A stretch of DNA of 64,000 nt from IMG/VR virus record IMGVR_UViG_3300005534_000013, positions 1-64,000 of that record; one strand, 5' to 3'. Origin of the DNA: a virus. A program made the translations under genes and the position numbers. Shown in pieces: positions 23,749 through 31,373 of this stretch. The notes under the pieces were generated by a model. It saw only the letters and a program-made list of their open reading frames with translations, was not told where the DNA came from and did not search any database. Position 1 is the stretch's first letter. The number at the start of each line of letters is the position of its first letter.

Positions 23749-24840
23749 ATGAATCCGCTTCAGGCGGCGTTGCGACAGAAGTACGGGACACCCGAGAAGG
23801 CCCTCGAGGCCCTCGGCCTCCCCGTGACACTTCTCGCCGCCGACGAGGCCGGCGCCCATCCCGACCCCGCCCAGAGGAGATCTCCGAAAATGGCTAAGCT
23901 GTCCGCGACTGCGCTCCGCGTCCACGCGGCCCTGCAAGCTCTTCTGGCGCCGAAGCTCGCGGCCGATGCGAAGCTCGATCTCGTGCCGGCGGTCCAGGGG
24001 GTGACGAAGAAGAATCTCCACTCCGCGACTACGCGGGCGCAGATCTGGGCCAGGGCCAAGCAGTGCGCGAAGGACCAGCTCGCGATGGACGAGGCGGGCC
24101 CCGATGACGTCGCGATGCGGATCCTCGACATGATCGATCGCGAAGCGCCGGCCGAGGAGCCGGAAGCTGGGCCCGCGGGCCCGGCGCCCGATGAGGGCAC
24201 GGTGACCGATCCCAACGCCGCCGTGCCGGCGGCCGCCGCCGCGAAACCCGCCGAGGAAGACCCCCGCGCCGCCAAGCCGGACGCTGAGCCCGAAGGGGTG
24301 CATGAAGGCGAGCCGGATCCCGAGAAGCTCAAGATGCTGGCCGAGAAGCTGGGCGGCGACGCCGAGCTCGCGAAGGCCTGCTACGACATCTGCCTCGGCG
24401 GGGCCAAGGACGAGGGGCCGGCGGCCGAGGCCGAGGAACCCCGGACCGAGACGGCGGTCGACAGGAACAAAGCCAAGGACGAGGAGGCCCCGATGCTCAA
24501 GCCAGCGATGGACGCGGCGATCAAGACTGCGGTCACGCAGGCGAAGGAAGACATGCGCGCCGAGGCGAGGTCCGCCCAGGAAGCGCGGTCGTTCGTCCGC
24601 CCCTGGGTGGGCGAGGTCGCGCCCGCGTTCGACACCGCCGAGGAAATCCTCAAGGCGACGCTCGAGTCCCTGGGGGTGAAGACCAAGGGGGTCCACCCCA
24701 GCGCCTACCGGGCGATTCTCGAGAACGTCCCGCGTCCCGGCGCGTCGAAGCGCCTCGCGATGGACAGTGAGCCGAAGCGCGGCGGCAGCGACATCGCGAA
24801 GCGCTTCCCCCACGCGGCCCGCATTCAGGTTCTCGGCTAA
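23749..24840 (+). CDS. probable capsid scaffolding protein
   Basis: 363 residues, very rich in Ala, Glu, Lys and Pro, with long helices and a disordered acidic centre. This composition and the place between protease and major capsid fit a scaffold. The C-terminal part (GVHPSAYRAILENV) resembles the tail of proteins in which DUF2213 protease and scaffold are fused, so here the two may be split versions. An internal ATG at 23890 after GAGGAG could give a shorter form. Confidence 0.65.
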   Translation: MNPLQAALRQKYGTPEKALEALGLPVTLLAADEAGAHPDPAQRRSPKMAKLSATALRVHAALQALLAPKLAADAKLDLVPAVQGVTKKNLHSATTRAQIWARAKQCAKDQLAMDEAGPDDVAMRILDMIDREAPAEEPEAGPAGPAPDEGTVTDPNAAVPAAAAAKPAEEDPRAAKPDAEPEGVHEGEPDPEKLKMLAEKLGGDAELAKACYDICLGGAKDEGPAAEAEEPRTETAVDRNKAKDEEAPMLKPAMDAAIKTAVTQAKEDMRAEARSAQEARSFVRPWVGEVAPAFDTAEEILKATLESLGVKTKGVHPSAYRAILENVPRPGASKRLAMDSEPKRGGSDIAKRFPHAARIQVLG

Positions 24841-24877
24841 GGCCGGCCCCCCTCCCTCCTGCTGAAGGATCACATCC

Positions 24878-25849
24878 ATGACTGCGCCGCGTCAGAGCGT
24901 CGTTAACACCCAGCCGGGCATCGGCGTCGAGGGCGACTTCGCCTCCGCGAACCCGCGCTTCACCGCCGACTTCGGCCCCGGGGGCGCCGTGGCGGGCGTC
25001 GGGGGCGCGCGTATCGGGCGCTTCTGCTGGTCCGCTCCTCCGCAGGACGCAGACGGGACCAATGCCTGGGTGAGCAACATCGGAGGCTCCGGCCCGGTGA
25101 CGGGCTTCATCGGCCGCGAGCAGCAAGCGCTCATCACCGAGTACCTCCAGGACGCCGGGATGGTGATCCCGCAGGGCTTCGAGACCACGGTCTACATGGG
25201 CGGGGACTTCTTCGTCGTGAACGCCGGCACGGGCCCCGCGACCCCTGGGCTCAAGGCCTACGCGAACTTCGCCGACGGCTCCGTGACCTTCGCCGCCACC
25301 GGGACGGTGACCGCCGGGGGCACCTCCACGGCCTCGACGATCGCGGCCCAGACGTTCTCGACCACCGGCTCGATCCTCAACGACGTCCTCACGGTCACGG
25401 CCGTGGGCTCGGGCACGATCCAACCGGGGTCTGTCATCTCCGGCACGTCGATCATCACCGGCACCACCGTCGCGTCCCAGATCACTCCGCTGCTGGCCGG
25501 CGAGGCGCTGGGCGGGATCGGGCGCTACCTGCTCTCGACCCCGCAGCCCCAGATCGCCTCCGAGACGATCACGGGCACCTGGGGCCTCCTCACTGTCGGG
25601 GGCACCGTGGTCGCGGGCTACGCGATCGGCGGCGTCCTCACGGGCGCGACCGGGACGATCACCGCCAACGCGACGAACGGCGTCAGCCTCACGGGCACGG
25701 GAGGCGCCGGGACCTACGCGACCCAGACCCAGACGGTGGGCTCCGGTGCGATCAACGTCTCGGCCGTGAACGTCGAGACCAAGTGGTTCGCCCGCTCCTA
25801 TGCCGCGCCCGGTGCGCTGGTGAAAATCAGCAACCATCCGCTCGGCTAA
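24878..25849 (+). CDS. structural cement (Gp24-like) protein with inserted beta modules
   Basis: 323 residues. Core: TQPGIGVEGDFASANPRFT, GGARIGRFCWS, GFIGREQQALITEYLQDAGM and GDFFVVNAGT, matching the capsid cement/decoration family coded just before major capsid genes. Residues about 160-293 hold two copies of the module repeated in other virion proteins, placed before the last core strand (NVETKWFARSYAAPGALVKI). This would put the modules on the outer capsid surface. Confidence 0.8.
   Translation: MTAPRQSVVNTQPGIGVEGDFASANPRFTADFGPGGAVAGVGGARIGRFCWSAPPQDADGTNAWVSNIGGSGPVTGFIGREQQALITEYLQDAGMVIPQGFETTVYMGGDFFVVNAGTGPATPGLKAYANFADGSVTFAATGTVTAGGTSTASTIAAQTFSTTGSILNDVLTVTAVGSGTIQPGSVISGTSIITGTTVASQITPLLAGEALGGIGRYLLSTPQPQIASETITGTWGLLTVGGTVVAGYAIGGVLTGATGTITANATNGVSLTGTGGAGTYATQTQTVGSGAINVSAVNVETKWFARSYAAPGALVKISNHPLG
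25355..25756 (+). repeat. Two GTY modules in the cement protein
   Basis: Module 1 (residues 160-232) reads VLTVTAVGSGTIQPGSVISG then GGIGRYLLSTPQPQIASETI. Module 2 (residues 236-293) reads LTVGGTVVAGYAIGGVLTG then GAGTYATQTQTVGSGAI. Both share the order of motifs seen in the modules at 29537, 31887, 32085 and 40072. Confidence 0.7.
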
Positions 25850-25890
25850 GGCCCCCGCCCCTCCAGCTCTAGAAGAAGGCACCTGCCATC

Positions 25891-27036
25891 ATGTCGAAGA
25901 AGAACAAGAGGGGCGGCTCCCTGCGGTCCCTTTCCCCGGCCCAGGCCCGGACGCGGTTCGCCGAGGACCGGTCGTTCTACGAGGCGCGCGGGGTCATCTT
26001 CCCGGCCGCGAGCTCGTATCTCCCGGAGGCGTATCGGAACGACTACGGGCTCGCGATGGACGCCTATCCCGGCGCCCCGCAGGCGCTGATCCAGACCGAT
26101 CCCAACTCCGCGGTGCCCGCGCTCCTGACCACGTACATCGACCCCGACGTCTACGAGGTCCTCTTCGCGCCCAACGCCGCAGCGGAAATCTTCGGCGAGG
26201 TCCGGAAGGGCGACTGGCTGATGGACACGGCCCTCTTCCCGATCGCCGAGCACGCGGGCGAGGTGTCGAGCTACGGTGACCGCTCGAACAACGGCCGCGC
26301 GACCGCGAACACCAACTGGGCGAACTACCAGAGCTACCTCTGGCAGACGATCATGGAGTACGGGGAGCGGGAGCTGGAGCGGGCCGGCCTCGCGCGGCTC
26401 AACTGGGTCTCGGAGCTGAACAAGTCGGCGGCGACGCTGATGGATAAGTTCCACAACCTCACCTACTTCTTCGGCGTCACGGGCCTGCAGAACTACGGCC
26501 TGCTCAACGACCCCCTGCTCGCGGCCCCGCTCACGCCGGCGACCAAGGCGGCGGGCGGCGTCACCTGGTTCACCAGCGGGGGTGCGCCGAACGCGACCGC
26601 GAACGAGGTCTACAACGACATCGTGGCGATCTTCCAAGCGCTCGTGACCGCGAACGCGGGCAACGTCGACCGCAAGACCAAGATGACCCTGGGCGTGAGC
26701 CCGCAGTCGTCCGTCGCGCTCACGTTCACGAACAGCTTCAACGTCAACGTCGAAGACCTGCTGAAGAAGAATTTCCCCGACCTCGAGGTCAAGACCGCCG
26801 TCCAGTACGGGGCCCAGACGGCCTCGAATCCGCAGGGCAACGCGGCCGGGAACCTGGTCCAGCTGCTCGCCGAGTCGGTGCAGGGCCAGGACGTGGGCTT
26901 CTGCGCCTTCAACGAGAAGATGCGGGCGCACAAGATCATCTTCGACCTGTCGAGCTATCGGCAGAAGGTGACCGGGGGGTCCTGGGGAGCGGTCATCCGC
27001 TACCCAGTCGGCATCTCGTCCATGGTGGGGGTCTAA
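25891..27036 (+). CDS. major capsid protein (DUF2184 type)
   Basis: 381 residues, a normal length. Motifs include PALLTTYIDPDVYEVLFAPN, GDWLMDTALFPIAEHAGEVS, NYQSYLWQTIMEYGERELER and a C-terminal KIIFDLSSYRQKVTGGSWGA, as in the DUF2184 capsid family of HK97 fold. It follows protease, scaffold and cement genes. RBS AGAAGG upstream; a hairpin follows the stop. Confidence 0.88.
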   Translation: MSKKNKRGGSLRSLSPAQARTRFAEDRSFYEARGVIFPAASSYLPEAYRNDYGLAMDAYPGAPQALIQTDPNSAVPALLTTYIDPDVYEVLFAPNAAAEIFGEVRKGDWLMDTALFPIAEHAGEVSSYGDRSNNGRATANTNWANYQSYLWQTIMEYGERELERAGLARLNWVSELNKSAATLMDKFHNLTYFFGVTGLQNYGLLNDPLLAAPLTPATKAAGGVTWFTSGGAPNATANEVYNDIVAIFQALVTANAGNVDRKTKMTLGVSPQSSVALTFTNSFNVNVEDLLKKNFPDLEVKTAVQYGAQTASNPQGNAAGNLVQLLAESVQGQDVGFCAFNEKMRAHKIIFDLSSYRQKVTGGSWGAVIRYPVGISSMVGV

Positions 27037-27057
27037 CCCGCCGCTTGATGCTGAAAT

Positions 27058-27087
27058 CCCGGCCTCCTTCCCTCATTGGGGGCCGGG
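27058..27087 (+). terminator. Hairpin downstream of the capsid gene
   Basis: CCCGGCC (27058-27064) pairs with GGCCGGG (27081-27087), with an inner CCC/GGG step. There is no T-run beyond a short CATTG, so it may be a partial terminator or mRNA-stabilising structure that sets the high capsid level. Confidence 0.5.
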
Positions 27088-27116
27088 CATTGAGCACCAA
27101 GACCAGGAGAAGTCCC

Positions 27117-27635
27117 GTGGCCGAAGCCACCGAAACCCAAGCCCCCGCGACCCGCCAGGTGATCCAGCGCGCCTCCGCAAAGCCGCAGAGCGCCGGCGAC
27201 AAGGTGACGGTCTACTGCAAGATGCCGAATGGCCTGCGCCTGCGGGTCTTCCGCATGGTCGAGCAGCGCGAGCCGGTGCTCGGCGGCGGGACCCGGGAGT
27301 TCCACATGGCCGAGCCCGAGGGTCCGGAGGTCGTCGTCTGGGGCAACCGCTTCCGCCTCGGCGACCCCATGACCCATCGGATCATCGGCGACTACGGGCT
27401 CACGGAGGGCGTGGACAAGGACTTCTGGGACGCGTGGCTGGAGGCCAACAAGGAGCAGCCCTACGTGGTCAACGGCCTGATCTTCGCGGCCGGGAAGCGG
27501 GAATATGGGGAGGCGGAGGCCGAGGATCGGCGCGACACCTGGTCGGGCCTCGGGCCCCTGCTCAAGGACGACGATCCCCGCGCGCCCCGCGCGAGCGCCA
27601 ATCTGACCGGCGTGAAGGACTACGAGTCTGCCTGA
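27117..27635 (+). CDS. hypothetical head protein, 172 aa
   Basis: GTG start at 27117 with AGGAGA eight bases upstream; upstream in-frame starts lie in the hairpin region and are rejected. Contains DKVTVYCKMPNGLRLRVFRM and VDKDFWDAWLEANKEQPYVV. It resembles small proteins between capsid and DUF4054 genes in related myoviruses, possibly a capsid accessory. Confidence 0.65.
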   Translation: MAEATETQAPATRQVIQRASAKPQSAGDKVTVYCKMPNGLRLRVFRMVEQREPVLGGGTREFHMAEPEGPEVVVWGNRFRLGDPMTHRIIGDYGLTEGVDKDFWDAWLEANKEQPYVVNGLIFAAGKREYGEAEAEDRRDTWSGLGPLLKDDDPRAPRASANLTGVKDYESA

Positions 27636-28108
27636 TGGGCGTCCAGGTCACGTTCTCCTATGAGGCGTGGGCCGCCCAATATCCCTCGCTGGCGCCGTAC
27701 ATCGATGAGATCAAGGCCACGGCGTGCTTCAACATGGCGACGCTCTACCAGGCCAACGATGGGTCTGGGCCGATCAACGACCCTGTTCTCGCGCTCCAGC
27801 TCCTCAACCTCCTGAGCGCGCATGTCGCGGTCCTGACCTATCCCACCACCGGCCCGACCGCGACGCCCGATCCGGCCTCGCCCCTGGTCGGCCGGGTCTC
27901 GAACGCCGCCGAGGGATCGGTCAACGTCACGGCGCAGAACGACTACCCGCCCGGGACGCCGCAGTGGTATCAGCAGACGGTCTGGGGCTCGGCCTGGTGG
28001 GCGGCGACCAGCCAGTTCAGGACGATGCGCTATCTGCCGCCGAGGCGGCGCACGGGTCCCTGGGGGCCCTTCGGTTTTCTCGGCCCGAACTTGCTCGGTC
28101 GAGGTTGA
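27635..28108 (+). CDS. DUF4054 head-tail connector
   Basis: 157 residues: FSYEAWAAQYPSLAPYIDEI, PVLALQLLNLLSAHVAVLTY, GRVSNAAEGSVNVTAQNDYP and WYQQTVWGSAWWAATSQFRT. This is the usual motif order of DUF4054, an adaptor placed after the capsid gene. TGATG overlap with the previous gene. Basic Pro/Gly-rich tail. Confidence 0.82.
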   Translation: MGVQVTFSYEAWAAQYPSLAPYIDEIKATACFNMATLYQANDGSGPINDPVLALQLLNLLSAHVAVLTYPTTGPTATPDPASPLVGRVSNAAEGSVNVTAQNDYPPGTPQWYQQTVWGSAWWAATSQFRTMRYLPPRRRTGPWGPFGFLGPNLLGRG

Positions 28109-28126
28109 ACTTCAGAGGAGGCCCCG

Positions 28127-28807
28127 ATGGGCAAAACGACCGTCTTCACCCCGCTGGGCGACATCCCGCTCCCGATCGGCCCCGCGTCGTTCGACCCCAC
28201 TGTGGGCTCGATCCTCACCAAAACGACCTTGATCGCGCCCCTGCCGGCCGACCTCGTGAGCGTCGTCGGCGCCGTGACGCCGAGCAACGTCGCCCTCACG
28301 ATCGCCGCGCAGCCGCCTCATTCGCGCAAGCTTCAGATTCGGGTCGTCGTCGGGACCACGACCACGACCGCGATCACCGCCGGGAACCTCGCGCTCGTGG
28401 GGTTTGACCAGGATGGCAACGCGATCTCGGAGAACATCAGCCTCGTCGCGAACGCGAGCAAGACGGTGGTCTCGGCCCACGCCTTCTCGTCCCTCACCTC
28501 CGCGACCGTCTCGGCCTACGCCGCGAACGGCAGCGGCACCGGGAACACGGTCGGGATCGGGGGGAGCAACGACTTCGGGATCCCGACGGCCAGGGGGACG
28601 ATCTCGAATTTCGCGCTCGTGAAGGCCATCAAGATCATCACGACCTGGACCCCCGGCACGCCCGCGTGGTCCCGGGCGCCGACGGATGACAACGCCGCCG
28701 GGGCTGCGGTCGACCCCGTGGCGAGGACCGTGAATCCCACCACGGCGCCTGGCGTCGCGGGGATCAACGACTACGAGCTCACGGTCTCGTACAACCTCGC
28801 GGCCTAG
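28127..28807 (+). CDS. hypothetical structural protein, 226 aa
   Basis: Beta-rich and Thr/Ser/Ala-rich (IRVVVGTTTTTAITAGNLAL, SENISLVANASKTVVSAHAF). RBS AGAGGAGG just upstream. Its location between connector genes suggests a virion component, perhaps head or neck decoration. No family recognised. Confidence 0.6.
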   Translation: MGKTTVFTPLGDIPLPIGPASFDPTVGSILTKTTLIAPLPADLVSVVGAVTPSNVALTIAAQPPHSRKLQIRVVVGTTTTTAITAGNLALVGFDQDGNAISENISLVANASKTVVSAHAFSSLTSATVSAYAANGSGTGNTVGIGGSNDFGIPTARGTISNFALVKAIKIITTWTPGTPAWSRAPTDDNAAGAAVDPVARTVNPTTAPGVAGINDYELTVSYNLAA

Positions 28808-28813
28808 AACCCG

Positions 28814-29263
28814 ATGGCCGCCATGGAGATCAGGGGCGGCGACGAGCTCGCGCGCCGGCTCGCCGAGATGGCCTCGAAGCTCTCGACCGCCGCGGAGCTC
28901 CGCGTGGGCTTCCTCGAGGGTGCGACGTACCCCGATGGGACCCCGGTCGCGCTCGTCGCGGCCGCGCACAACTGGGGGGCGCCGTCGGTCGGGCTCCCGC
29001 CCCGGCCGTTCTTCTCCCGGATGGTGGACCAGAACGAATCGGGCTGGCCCGACCTGATCGCCGAGGGGCTGAAGCGCTCCAGCGGTGACGCCAAGGGGGC
29101 GCTGGAGTTCGCCGGCCGGATCATGGTCGAGCAGCTCCAGGGGAGCATCCTCGCCGGCGGATTCGCGCCCCTGAAGCCTGAGACGATCCGTCGCAAGGGG
29201 TTTTCGACAGAGCTTATAGATACCGCCCACATGCTCAACTCGATCGCCTCGGAGGTGCTCTGA
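28814..29263 (+). CDS. tail-completion/neck protein (HK97 gp10-like)
   Basis: 149 residues: ELRVGFLEGATYPDGTPVAL, AAAHNWGAPSVGLPPRPFFS and KPETIRRKGFSTELIDTAHM. The conserved sequence around PPRPFFS and the final helix fit neck or tail-completion proteins of the gp10 type. It overlaps the next small gene by one base. Confidence 0.7.
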   Translation: MAAMEIRGGDELARRLAEMASKLSTAAELRVGFLEGATYPDGTPVALVAAAHNWGAPSVGLPPRPFFSRMVDQNESGWPDLIAEGLKRSSGDAKGALEFAGRIMVEQLQGSILAGGFAPLKPETIRRKGFSTELIDTAHMLNSIASEVL

Positions 29264-29418
29264 TGGGCTACACCCCCGTTTGCGCGACCGGTCGCAGGCG
29301 TCAGCGGCGGAAGTGGTTCGGTCTATGGGGTCCGATGATCTGGGAGCGTGAGGTCCAGCAGTGCATCGGCGGCAGCTACAGTTCCCCGGTCTACGCCCGC
29401 TGGTGGGAGAGGGTCTGA
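29263..29418 (+). CDS. small basic protein, 51 aa
   Basis: Reads MGYTPVCATGRRRQRRKWFG and ends SSPVYARWWERV. TGATG overlap with the previous stop and one base before the next GTG support translation. Cys and Trp rich; role unknown. Confidence 0.5.
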   Translation: MGYTPVCATGRRRQRRKWFGLWGPMIWEREVQQCIGGSYSSPVYARWWERV

Positions 29419-29419
29419 G

Positions 29420-30055
29420 GTGGCGCTCCGGAACCTCCACGCGATCGCGAACCGCTACATCGCCGGCGCCGTGAGCCCCAACTTCCTCGGCAACTGGCTC
29501 TCCAGCCAGGGGTACGCGCAGATCGGCGATGCGGCGTTCACGGGCGCGATCGCGGGCACGACCCTCACGGTGTCGGCGGTCGCGAGCGGTGCGCTCGCGG
29601 TGGGCTCGCTCCTGACGGATCAGACCAGCGCCCTCGAGTCCGCGACGGTCATCGAGGCCCTGGGGAGTGGGACCGGGGGCGTGGGAACCTATGTGGTCGC
29701 GCCGGCCCAGACCGTGGGGTCCGAGCCCATGGCGGCGAACGGCCCGGGGAAGCGCCAGCAGACCTACCGGACGTTCGCCGATCGCCCGATGCAGGTCCAG
29801 GCGCTCTCGGCCGAGGATTTCGGGCTGGTCGACCGCCTCAACATAGCCGAGACCGTGCGCGGGGTCTGGATGAATGGCCAGGTTCAAGGAGTCCAACGCC
29901 CAGATATTCGCGGCGGCGATATTCTGCAAATTCCCACGGGACTGAGTGGGAACGCATACGATACTTGGTTGGTGAAGGCCGTATTAGAAGGCTGGGACGC
30001 GGATGGCTGGTGTCATGTCGCAGTTGTGTTGCAAATGCCGACGCAAAGCCAATGA
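29420..30055 (+). CDS. DUF-type tail/neck protein with inserted beta module, 211 aa
   Basis: GTG start at 29420. The outer parts read IANRYIAGAVSPNFLGNWLS and TFADRPMQVQALSAEDFGLV, like a conserved connector. Residues 40-105 are one copy of the repeated module. From about 29870 the DNA is clearly less GC-rich than before, and this lasts into the HNH gene that overlaps the stop (ATGA), as if the 3' end had been replaced together with the HNH insertion. Confidence 0.7.
   Translation: MALRNLHAIANRYIAGAVSPNFLGNWLSSQGYAQIGDAAFTGAIAGTTLTVSAVASGALAVGSLLTDQTSALESATVIEALGSGTGGVGTYVVAPAQTVGSEPMAANGPGKRQQTYRTFADRPMQVQALSAEDFGLVDRLNIAETVRGVWMNGQVQGVQRPDIRGGDILQIPTGLSGNAYDTWLVKAVLEGWDADGWCHVAVVLQMPTQSQ
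29537..29734 (+). repeat. GTY module in the neck protein
   Basis: Residues 40-105: TGAIAGTTLTVSAVASGALA, VGSLLTDQ, then LGSGTGGVGTYVVAPAQTVG and SEPM. Same motif order as in the cement, sheath and baseplate J modules. Confidence 0.8.
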
Positions 30056-30636
30056 AGACCTGCACCAAATGTAAGACCTCTCGCCACTTGTCCGACTTTC
30101 GCAAGGACCGGAAGCGCAAGGACGGCCTTCAGTGCTGGTGCGACTTCTGTCTGAGCGCCTATCGGATTCAAACGCAGGGCCGACACCGGCTCTACTGCGC
30201 TGAATATTACGCCGCCCATGGCGAGGAGATGCGGGAGAGCAATAAGCGGAGGCGACGATCCGACCCGGCCCGGGCGCGCGCGTTGGATGCTCCAAGGAAC
30301 GAGAAGCGCAAAGAGCAGCGCGCCCAGGCCCGCAAGGTCCGAGCCGAGATGATGAAGGCCAGGTCCAAGGCTCAGCGGGTTGCGAAGTGCCGTCTCCGCG
30401 CCGCGCGGAAAAAGAGGGCGATCCCGGCCTGGGCTGATCAGGCGGAGATCTTGCGCCATTACGAGGCCGCGCAGCGCCTGACGGCCGAGACCGGCATCCC
30501 GCATCACGTGGATCACGTCGTGCCGCTATCCTCGCCTCTCGTGTGCGGGCTGCATTGGCATAGGAACCTCGCGGTCGTCCCTAAGTGGGCAAACCTGATG
30601 AAGGGCAATCGTCACTGGCCGGACATGCCGCAATGA
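30052..30636 (+). CDS. HNH endonuclease inserted in the neck/tail genes
   Basis: 194 residues. N-terminal zinc-type segment CTKCK and CWCDFC, a long basic helical linker, then HHVDHVVPLSSPLVCGLHWH with the catalytic His and NLAVVPKWANLMKGNRHW. This layout is common in free-standing phage HNH nucleases, many of which are homing enzymes. Lower GC than its surroundings supports recent arrival. ATGA overlaps both neighbours. Confidence 0.8.
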   Translation: MKTCTKCKTSRHLSDFRKDRKRKDGLQCWCDFCLSAYRIQTQGRHRLYCAEYYAAHGEEMRESNKRRRRSDPARARALDAPRNEKRKEQRAQARKVRAEMMKARSKAQRVAKCRLRAARKKRAIPAWADQAEILRHYEAAQRLTAETGIPHHVDHVVPLSSPLVCGLHWHRNLAVVPKWANLMKGNRHWPDMPQ

Positions 30637-30818
30637 ACGATTCCGCACCCTTTTCGCACCCAAATCGAGTCGGGACGCCGGCGGAACTCTGCTGGGCCTG
30701 CGATGGCGCGGGGACGGTGGCGGATCGCCAGTGGCCCTCGGGCCGCGACATCTGCCCGACCTGCTTCGGGCGTCGGGTGATCGCCCAGGCGCCGGCGCGC
30801 CAGCAGGAGGCGGCCTGA
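30633..30818 (+). CDS. small zinc-finger protein, 61 aa
   Basis: CWACDGAGTV and CPTCFGRR give two Cys pairs about 20 residues apart, a compact zinc-binding unit. ATGA overlap with HNH, TGATG with the neck gene. Function unknown. Confidence 0.55.
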   Translation: MNDSAPFSHPNRVGTPAELCWACDGAGTVADRQWPSGRDICPTCFGRRVIAQAPARQQEAA

Positions 30819-31363
30819 TGCCCCTGCCCTCCGGGCCCACCCCTGCCCCGACGCGCGAGCAGCTCCTCACGCTGCTCCGGGGCTTCCTCGTCACCGTGCT
30901 CCCGACCGGGGTCGAGGTCGTGATCGGTCAGGCGAACCGCGTTCCCGAACCCAGCGGGCCCGATTACGTGGTCCTGACGTCCGTGGGGCTCCGGCGCCTC
31001 GCGACGACGGTCGACACCTGGGACATGGGCGATCCCGCGCCCTCGACGCTTGAGCACGAGCAGGACGTCGCGATCCGGGTTCAGATGGACGTCCACGGCC
31101 CGAACTCGACCGACAACGTGAACATCATCACGACGCTGCTCCGCTCGGACTATGGGGTCGAGTTCTTCGGCAACAGCGGAATGTCGCCCTTGACCTGCGA
31201 TGATGGTAATCAGATCCCCTTCACTTCGGGGGAGAGGCAGTTCGAGGATCGCTGGGTGGTCGAGGCCCTGTTCCAGATGAACGTGGTAGTGGCGACGACT
31301 CAGCAGTTTGCCGATAGGCTCAATCCCGAGCTCGTGAACGTCGACACCCTCTATCCACCTTGA
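30818..31363 (+). CDS. neck/tail terminator protein (gp12-like, LIC_12616 family look)
   Basis: 181 residues: REQLLTLLRGFLVTVLPTGV, YVVLTSVGLRRLATTVDTWD, QDVAIRVQMDVHGPNSTDNV and DRWVVEALFQMNVVVATTQQ. The pattern fits neck terminators coded immediately before the sheath in this class of myovirus. It should cap the tail tube and join it to the head. Confidence 0.72.
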   Translation: MPLPSGPTPAPTREQLLTLLRGFLVTVLPTGVEVVIGQANRVPEPSGPDYVVLTSVGLRRLATTVDTWDMGDPAPSTLEHEQDVAIRVQMDVHGPNSTDNVNIITTLLRSDYGVEFFGNSGMSPLTCDDGNQIPFTSGERQFEDRWVVEALFQMNVVVATTQQFADRLNPELVNVDTLYPP

Positions 31364-31373
31364 GGACGCCTAG

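Noticed and set aside
24650-25882. 410-codon minus-strand frame
   Set aside because: It is antisense to the cement protein, whose conserved core is clear. Composition is Arg/Gly-rich without motifs.
28112-29929. 605-codon open frame on the minus strand
   Set aside because: It is antisense to head-tail connector genes with recognised families, has biased composition and no domains.
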